45,545 bases of DNA from the NCBI GenBank assembly GCA_902798425.1, contig CADBWR010000031.1, positions 1-45,545 of the forward strand. The letters are read 5' to 3'. Shown one piece after another: positions 40,800-45,545 of this stretch; position 1 is the stretch's first letter; each line of letters starts with the position of its first letter. Origin of the DNA: an uncultured Bacteroidales bacterium. Its GTDB lineage: Bacteria; Bacteroidota; Bacteroidia; Bacteroidales; Bacteroidaceae. A program made the position numbers and the translations under genes. The notes beneath the pieces were generated by a model. That model saw nothing but the letters and a program-made list of their open reading frames with translations, did no database searches and was not told the origin of the DNA.

Positions 40800-42479
40800 T
40801 TAATATTTGAAGCTGGAGCCACCCAGGAACTCACGCATAATGCTTGTGGGGGGTATCTCTTTGTCGCTGACTGGCAGGAAGTAGTGGATGAACTTCAATA
40901 GTCGGTGTGCTTCGCTGTATTCTTTGCAGTTCTTGGGTACTGACGAGAGGATAATCTCTGCATGGGTACGCAGTACGGCAAACTCTATGTTCAGTGCTGA
41001 GTTGAACATGACATCAGCGGTTTCCTGATAGGGAGATATCCATTTGGCTTCTGCCTGACAGACATTGTCCCACTGGGCGATGGTCTCTTGGGCAGTGAAA
41101 GCACCCTTGTTATAGTCGCGGATAATCCTTCTGAGCAGACGGTTGTCGTGGACGGGAATCCAGTTGTGATCATCCAGCGAAATACTGGTCAGTGCCGAGA
41201 TGTATATCTTGTATTTCAGCGAGTTGTTAATCTGTTGTGTCAGTAGCGGGTTCAGTGCATGGATGCCCTCTATGATAAGTACTGTGTCGCCTGCCAGCTT
41301 CAGTTTCTTGCCGTTCCACTCGCGCTTGCCTGTGGTGAAGTTGTATTCTGGTATCTCCACACGCTCACCCTTCATCAAACGGGTCAGATGGTCCTCCAGC
41401 AAGTGGTAGTCGACAGCCTCGATATTGTCGAAGTCGTAGTCGCCATTGGGTAATTTGGGCGTGTCAACACGATTGACAAAGTAATCGTCTGTAGAAAACG
41501 ACAGCGGGCGCAGTCCGCAAGCCAGCAGTTGGATGCTCAGACGCTTGCAAAATGTGGTTTTGCCGGACGATGACGGACCAGTGATGAGTACCAGTCGGAT
41601 GGGGTTCTCCTCAGCATGGAAGCGGCGCTCAATGTCTTCGGCAATCTGCACAATCTTCTTCTCCTGCAAGGCCTCGCTGACTTGAATGAGTTCGGAGGCA
41701 TGGCCCTTCAGAATGGCTTTGTTGACATCGCCGGCATTCGACAGACGCATAATGATGTCCCAACGCGTCTTCTCGGCAAACATCTCGTAGGTCTTGGGCA
41801 TGTCGACTTTCTCAGCGAGAATGGTGGGATTGTTCCAGTCGGGCACGCGCAGCAGCATACCGTCGTGGTAGGGTTCCAAGCCAAACACCTTCAGGTAGCC
41901 GGCACTGGGTACCAACGGACCATAGTAGTAGTCGGCGGTGTCGCCCAGCGTGTAGTAGTCGCTATAGATCTGCCCACTGGTCTCCAGCAACTTCACCTTG
42001 TCTGCGAAGCCACGCTCGGCAAAGACGCGGATGGCCTCTTCATTGGTGGCCTCTGTGCGCCGGAAGGGCATGTCAAGATTGACAATCTCCTGCATGCGCT
42101 CGCAGATAAGCTCCACGTCGCCAGCAGAGAGTGGCTCGTTGCTCTTCTTCTTAAAATTACAATAGTACCCGCGCGAGATGGTGTGCTCGATGAACAACTT
42201 CGAACCTGGGAAGACGTCTTGGGTAGCCTTGTAGAGCAGGAAACACAGCGAACGTACGTAGACGCGGTGCCCACTGCCCTGACGTGCGTCCATAAATTCG
42301 ACGTCGCGGTTCTGGAAGACTCTGAATTTCAGACCCTGTGAGGCGTTGTTCACTTTAGCCGAGACGACAGGGTAGGGCAGTTTGATATCATCGGCAAACT
42401 CCTGATAGACATCCAGCAGAGAGACTCCCTCGGGAAAACTCTTAGTGACGTTATTGTTCTTGCAGCGGATTTGTAACAT
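40800..42479 (-). CDS. Uridine-kinase-like nucleoside kinase with N-terminal TGS/ThrRS-like region
   Basis: A 559-residue fusion protein. Residues 1-60 form a TGS-like domain (FPEGVSLLDVYQEF), then comes a region like the second additional domain of threonyl-tRNA synthetase (about 60-250, with HTISRGYYCNF), and the C-terminal half is a P-loop kinase of the uridine kinase/PRK family: Walker A GPSSSGKTTF at about 297-306, FSTDDYFVNR and LIIEGIHALNP. This architecture is common in Bacteroidetes and Firmicutes as a putative nucleoside kinase. The real substrate and the role of the tRNA-synthetase-like half are unknown. It follows the NhaD gene by 31 bp in the same orientation. Confidence 0.9.
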   Translation of the reverse strand: MLQIRCKNNNVTKSFPEGVSLLDVYQEFADDIKLPYPVVSAKVNNASQGLKFRVFQNRDVEFMDARQGSGHRVYVRSLCFLLYKATQDVFPGSKLFIEHTISRGYYCNFKKKSNEPLSAGDVELICERMQEIVNLDMPFRRTEATNEEAIRVFAERGFADKVKLLETSGQIYSDYYTLGDTADYYYGPLVPSAGYLKVFGLEPYHDGMLLRVPDWNNPTILAEKVDMPKTYEMFAEKTRWDIIMRLSNAGDVNKAILKGHASELIQVSEALQEKKIVQIAEDIERRFHAEENPIRLVLITGPSSSGKTTFCKRLSIQLLACGLRPLSFSTDDYFVNRVDTPKLPNGDYDFDNIEAVDYHLLEDHLTRLMKGERVEIPEYNFTTGKREWNGKKLKLAGDTVLIIEGIHALNPLLTQQINNSLKYKIYISALTSISLDDHNWIPVHDNRLLRRIIRDYNKGAFTAQETIAQWDNVCQAEAKWISPYQETADVMFNSALNIEFAVLRTHAEIILSSVPKNCKEYSEAHRLLKFIHYFLPVSDKEIPPTSIMREFLGGSSFKY

Positions 42480-42510
42480 GTGCTTTTGTATTTATTGTGG
42501 AAGAATGGTT

Positions 42511-43842
42511 TTAGAACAGTAGAGCCTTTTCCAGCCAGTAGACCAGGATACCGGCCATGTAGCCTACGAAGACAATCCACGTAATCTTCTTCATATACCA
42601 GCCGAAGGTGATCTTCTCCAGACCCATCACGACGACGCCTGCAGCAGAACCGATAATCAGCATCGAGCCACCAACACCGGCACAGTAGGCCAGCAACTGC
42701 CAGAAGATGCCATCGACAGCCATAGCGCCGTCGGCAGCCACAGGATACATACCCATGCAGCCCGCTACCAGCGGTACGTTGTCTACGATGGATGACAGGA
42801 TACCGATGATGCCGTTGATGACATAGTAGTTGCCGGAGAATGTCTCGTTGAGACCCTCACCCAACAGTGTAAGAGCACCAATCTCCTGAAGTACGGCAAC
42901 AGCCATCAGGATGCCCAGGAAGAACATGATGGTTGACAGGTCAATGCGTGACAGGATGTCGCTGACGCGTTTGGCCATCGTGTCGTCCTCAGAGGTGTTA
43001 TAGTTGAAAATCTCTGTCGTTGTCCATAGCACGCCCAGTACCAACAGGATGCCCATGAACGGTGGCAGGTGGGTGATGGTCTTGAAGATGGGGACAAAGA
43101 TGAGGCCACCGACACCCAGCCAGAAGATGATGTCTCGTTGCACTTTCGTGAACTGGCTTATCTCTGTCACCTGTAGGTTCTGTGACTTGTCGAACTTACC
43201 TTCAAGGTGCAGGCTGAGGATAAAGGCGGGGATAACCATTGAGATGAGTGACGGAATGAATATTTCGCTCAGCACGCCTTGTGTGGTGATGACTCCCTTA
43301 ATCCACAGCATGATGGTGGTGACGTCGCCAATGGGCGAGAACGCACCGCCACTGTTGGCCGAGATGATGACCATGGCAGCGTAGATGAGACGGTCCTCGC
43401 GGTTCTGCACCAGCTTGCGCAGTACCATAATCATGACGATGGACGTGGTCAGGTTGTCGAGAATGGCCGACAGGAAGAACGTCATGAATGCCACGCGCCA
43501 CAGCAGTTTGCGCTTGGAGCGCGTCTTCATCGTGTCGCGTACGAAGTTGAAGCCTCCGTTGGTGTCGACAATCTCCACAATCGTCATGGCACCCATCAGG
43601 AAGAACAGCGTGCCACCGGCATCGCCCAGATGGTGTTCGATGACTTCGGAGATGTGGTGTATCACGTTGCCGCTCTCTATCATAGGATAGTAGCTGGCGG
43701 GGTCAATCATCAGTAGCGTCCAACAGACGACGCACATCAGCAGGGCAATGGCTGCCTTGTTGACTTTGGTGATACTCTCCAGGGCTATACACAAATAACC
43801 GATTACGAAAGCCGCAACAATACAGAGGGATAATGTAGACAT
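42511..43842 (-). CDS. nhaD: Na+/H+ antiporter, NhaD type
   Basis: A 443-residue inner-membrane antiporter with about 12 spans, of the IT (ion transporter) superfamily NhaD branch. The motifs FFLMGAMTIVEIVDTNGGF, LDNLTTSIVMIMVLRKL and SANSGGAFSPIGDVTTIML contain the conserved Asp, Asn and Thr residues of the ion-binding region. It would exchange Na+ for H+ in sodium and pH homeostasis. It is the first gene of a two-gene unit with the nucleoside kinase. Upstream are two identical 58-bp promoter modules and a third -7 box. Confidence 0.9.
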   Translation of the reverse strand: MSTLSLCIVAAFVIGYLCIALESITKVNKAAIALLMCVVCWTLLMIDPASYYPMIESGNVIHHISEVIEHHLGDAGGTLFFLMGAMTIVEIVDTNGGFNFVRDTMKTRSKRKLLWRVAFMTFFLSAILDNLTTSIVMIMVLRKLVQNREDRLIYAAMVIISANSGGAFSPIGDVTTIMLWIKGVITTQGVLSEIFIPSLISMVIPAFILSLHLEGKFDKSQNLQVTEISQFTKVQRDIIFWLGVGGLIFVPIFKTITHLPPFMGILLVLGVLWTTTEIFNYNTSEDDTMAKRVSDILSRIDLSTIMFFLGILMAVAVLQEIGALTLLGEGLNETFSGNYYVINGIIGILSSIVDNVPLVAGCMGMYPVAADGAMAVDGIFWQLLAYCAGVGGSMLIIGSAAGVVVMGLEKITFGWYMKKITWIVFVGYMAGILVYWLEKALLF

Positions 43843-43880
43843 GTCTTCTTGCTTTAAATAGTAATTATTCTAATTGAGTG

Positions 43881-44059
43881 CAAAGGTACGAATAAGTGAG
43901 CGAAAAAACAAATTTATTTGTATTTTTCCGAACGAAAGTAATTTCGACGAAAGTCAAAGGTACGAATAAGTGAGCGAAAAAACAAATTTATTTGTATTTT
44001 TCCGAACGAAAGAATGCGAAGCCACACTCTTTGAGAACTTTCGACGAAAGTCAAAGGTA
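43881..44059 (-). promoter_or_regulatory. Duplicated promoter modules upstream of nhaD
   Basis: An identical 58-bp sequence stands at 43881-43938 and 43955-44012 (period 74). Each carries a minus-strand -7 box TACCTTTG (complement of CAAAGGTA at 43881 and 43955) and a -33 TTTG 20 bp upstream (complement of 43909-43912 and 43983-43986) in an A/T palindrome. A third CAAAGGTA with its left flank (TTCGACGAAAGT) stands at 44052-44059. nhaD may thus have two or three stacked start sites. Confidence 0.65.
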
Positions 44060-44067
44060 GTAATAAT

Positions 44068-44095
44068 AAATGAAAAATGATAAATGAAAAATGAA
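44068..44095. repeat. Heptamer tandem repeat, AAATGAA x4
   Basis: Units aaatgaa, aaatgat, aaatgaa, aaatgaa lie between the nhaD promoters and the terminator of the small gene upstream. Confidence 0.75.
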
Positions 44096-44123
44096 AAAAC
44101 TCTTCTCAGCGGAAGAAAATAAT

Positions 44124-44168
44124 GAAAAAAGAAAAACGGACCGAAATATTGAGGGTATTCGGTCCGTT
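44124..44168 (-). terminator. Intrinsic terminator of the 31-aa gene
   Basis: A perfect 11-bp stem AACGGACCGAA (44135-44145) / TTCGGTCCGTT (44158-44168) with a 12-nt loop; on the minus strand it is followed by TTTTCTTTTTTC. It begins 3 bp after the small gene's stop codon. Confidence 0.85.
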
Positions 44169-44170
44169 GT

Positions 44171-44266
44171 TTAGTTGGCTGCTCTGAAGTTGTACATTCT
44201 TGCCATGTTCCGACAAAACTCATTGTAAGCTTCACTCTTCAACCATTTCTTCAATAACTTTTTCAT
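44171..44266 (-). CDS. Small basic protein of 31 residues, unknown
   Basis: Starting at the ATG at 44266 the frame encodes MKKLLKKWLKSEAYNEFCRN followed by MARMYNFRAAN and a TAA. Reasons to take it as real: its own promoter (44342-44372), a purine-rich AAAGGAC sequence 6 bp before the ATG (rare in this genome), and a strong terminator directly after the stop, giving a monocistronic mRNA of about 210 nt. The N-terminal half is an amphipathic, strongly basic helix (KKLLKKWLK); one Cys and several aromatic residues follow. I do not recognise a family. It could be a small membrane-associated, nucleic-acid-binding or toxin-like peptide, but nothing here decides that. Confidence 0.6.
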   Translation of the reverse strand: MKKLLKKWLKSEAYNEFCRNMARMYNFRAAN

Positions 44267-44341
44267 GTTAATGTCCTTTCTTAATCGTTTGTTATCCTTA
44301 AATCTTTTCTTTTCAGAGATCTCTTTCTCTGTTTTCTGGTG

Positions 44342-44372
44342 CAAAGGTACGACAAAACGAACAATAATACAA
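44342..44372 (-). promoter_or_regulatory. Promoter of the 31-aa gene
   Basis: The -7 TACCTTTG (complement of 44342-44349) with a -33 TTG (complement of 44370-44372) 20 bp upstream. The leader of about 70 nt contains the palindrome AGAGATCTCT. Confidence 0.65.
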
Positions 44373-44427
44373 GGGAATGCGTCTTTTTAGGCGAAAAAAG
44401 GCCGAATTATTGATTAATATCAAACAT

Positions 44428-44469
44428 GTGTGTGCGCACACACCTTTTCCCCGCTACCTACTGATAGGT
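44428..44469 (-). terminator. Hairpins downstream of the ABC ATPase gene
   Basis: Two stem-loops lie just past the ATPase stop: ACCTA-CTGA-TAGGT (44456-44469) and the perfect 16-bp palindrome GTGTGTGCGCACACAC (44428-44443). There is no good T run on the minus strand, so termination is only a guess. Confidence 0.35.
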
Positions 44470-44481
44470 GGCAAATAGAAC

Positions 44482-45243
44482 TTACTTTTTGGTAACTGCT
44501 TCGCGCATTTCCTTCAACAAGTCACTGGCAAAGATGAAGTCGGTGAGGCGCTTGTTGGTGGAATTCATGATTTGCGAAGAGTTGCCTTGCCATTCCTTGC
44601 GTCCCTCGTAGATGTAGACGATGTTCTCGCCGATACCCATCACCGAATTCATGTCGTGGGTGTTGATGATGGTCGTCATGTTGAATTCGCGCGTGATGGA
44701 GTGCAGCAGGTCGTCAATGACCAGACTGGTCTTGGGGTCCAATCCGCTGTTGGGCTCGTCGCAGAACAGGTATTTGGGGTTCAGGGAAATAGCGCGGGCT
44801 ATGGCTACGCGCTTCTGCATGCCACCGCTAATCTCGCCAGGATACTTGCTCTCGGCACCCACCAAATTGACACGCTCCAGACAGTACATGGCGCGCTTGG
44901 TGCGTTCGCGGAGTGTCATGTTGGAGAACATGTCCAACGGGAACATCACGTTCTCCAGTACCGACAGCGAGTCGAAGAGTGCTGCCGACTGGAAAATCAT
45001 GCCCATCTCGCGGCGCATCAGCACCTTCTCCTTCTTCGACATCTGCACGAAGTCGCGCCCGTCGTAGAGTATCTGTCCGCTGGTAGGCTCGAAGAGTCCT
45101 ACCAGGTTCTTCATGAGCACGGTCTTTCCCGAGCCGCTCTGTCCGATGATGAGGTTTGTCTTGCCGTCCTCAAAGACGGTGTTGATGTCTTTCAGCACCT
45201 CCTTCTCTTCAAAACTCTTGTATAGGTTCTTGACTTCAATCAT
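44482..45243 (-). CDS. ABC transporter ATP-binding protein of an Mla/MCE lipid transporter
   Basis: A 253-residue ATPase: Walker A IIGQSGSGKTVLMKN (about 32-46), Q-loop region MIFQSAALFDSLSV, signature SGGMQKRVAIARAI (about 140-153), Walker B YLFCDEPNSGLDPKT and the switch His in NTHDM. The signature and the long C-terminus match MlaF/TTG2A-type ATPases, which move phospholipids between inner and outer membrane together with an MlaE permease and an MCE-domain protein. The permease gene upstream overlaps it by 4 bp (ATGA). The MCE protein gene is not in the window. Confidence 0.92.
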   Translation of the reverse strand: MIEVKNLYKSFEEKEVLKDINTVFEDGKTNLIIGQSGSGKTVLMKNLVGLFEPTSGQILYDGRDFVQMSKKEKVLMRREMGMIFQSAALFDSLSVLENVMFPLDMFSNMTLRERTKRAMYCLERVNLVGAESKYPGEISGGMQKRVAIARAISLNPKYLFCDEPNSGLDPKTSLVIDDLLHSITREFNMTTIINTHDMNSVMGIGENIVYIYEGRKEWQGNSSQIMNSTNKRLTDFIFASDLLKEMREAVTKK

Positions 45244-45545
45244 GATAAAAGCTGTGTTAAGAAGACATCACTAAACAATATCAGGACGCTGGAACATACT
45301 ACAGCGTCTGTTGAGGCCTTACCCACATTCACACTGCCGCCCTCTACGGTATAGCCGAAGTAGGACGGTACTGCCGAGATGATGAAGGCAAAGAACATGC
45401 TCTTGATGATGGACATCCAGACGAACCACGACTTGAAGTCGTGCTGGAGGCCCAGTGTCAGGTCGTCGGGGACGATGATATGACCGATGTAAGCCGTTCC
45501 ATAAGCACCCATAATGCCCATGGCGCTGGAAAAAATTACCAGCAA
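45240..45545 (-). CDS. MlaE-type permease (N-terminus cut by window edge)
   Basis: The last ~101 codons of a permease. The hydrophobic segments (SIIKSMFFAFIISAVPSYFGY and VCSSVLILFSDVFLTQLL) and the GGSVNVGKASTDAVV block are the C-terminal signature of MlaE/YrbE permeases. The start lies beyond the right edge. The stop overlaps the ATPase start by 4 bp. Confidence 0.9.
   Translation of the reverse strand: MLVIFSSAMGIMGAYGTAYIGHIIVPDDLTLGLQHDFKSWFVWMSIIKSMFFAFIISAVPSYFGYTVEGGSVNVGKASTDAVVCSSVLILFSDVFLTQLLS

Noticed and set aside
43954-44235. Minus-strand 93-codon frame overlapping the 31-aa gene
   Set aside because: It runs through a terminator hairpin, a heptamer array and a promoter duplication; the 31-codon frame fits the transcription signals better.

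Overview
The window looks like a chromosome segment of a member of the Bacteroidales, most likely Prevotella or a close relative. The evidence is the gene families (DUF2723, DUF5686, DUF4738, a periplasmic propeller sensor, S9 peptidases, ORF6N), the almost complete absence of Shine-Dalgarno sites, and many matches to the Bacteroidetes promoter (-7 TAnnTTTG, -33 TTTG/TTG about 19-22 bp upstream). No rRNA or tRNA gene was seen. Both window edges cut genes.

Layout. 1-9.2 kb (minus strand): a DUF2723 membrane protein cut by the left edge; then a probable operon reading leftwards of a THUMP RNA methyltransferase, a DPP-IV family peptidase, serB, purD, a polytopic membrane protein and a YqaA-like protein. 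9.3-13.1 kb (plus): a PAS histidine kinase overlapping a DUF5686 outer-membrane protein. 13.2-20.6 kb: a small minus-strand RNA, then a plus-strand carbohydrate unit of a LacI regulator, a propeller sensor with a kinase ATPase domain but no phosphoacceptor domain, and a GH31 alpha-xylosidase/glucosidase with a PA14 insert. A convergent periplasmic-binding-domain histidine kinase follows.

22.4-28.05 kb is a visibly A+T-richer island bounded by long inverted repeats. It carries a complete DpnII-type (GATC) restriction-modification cassette: a DpnD-like protein, a Dam-type methylase, a DpnII-family endonuclease and a DpnA-like methylase. It also holds an ORF6N gene, a 33-codon stub of a second Dam gene, and dense minisatellite, palindrome and hairpin DNA. 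Between dpnD and dam lies a highly structured 260-nt leader with two mutually exclusive pairings and a hairpin ending 4 nt before the dam start. I consider this the best candidate for an undescribed element.

28-45.5 kb is mostly housekeeping: a sodium:solute symporter with a broken porin, an AI-2E-family permease, trmO, a DUF4738 lipoprotein, a HAD phosphatase, pgi, gpsA, lysS, tandem ROK sugar kinases, a TGS-uridine-kinase-like protein with an NhaD antiporter, a 31-codon small gene with its own promoter and terminator, and the ATPase and permease of an Mla/MCE lipid transporter cut by the right edge.

Two small-scale patterns recur. (1) Tandem repeats with a 7-bp period, usually exactly four units, occur at eight loci and often form gene ends. 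(2) Three promoter regions have the -33 box inside an A/T-rich palindrome at a constant 20-bp distance from the -7 box. All function statements rest on reading motifs by eye; no database search was run.
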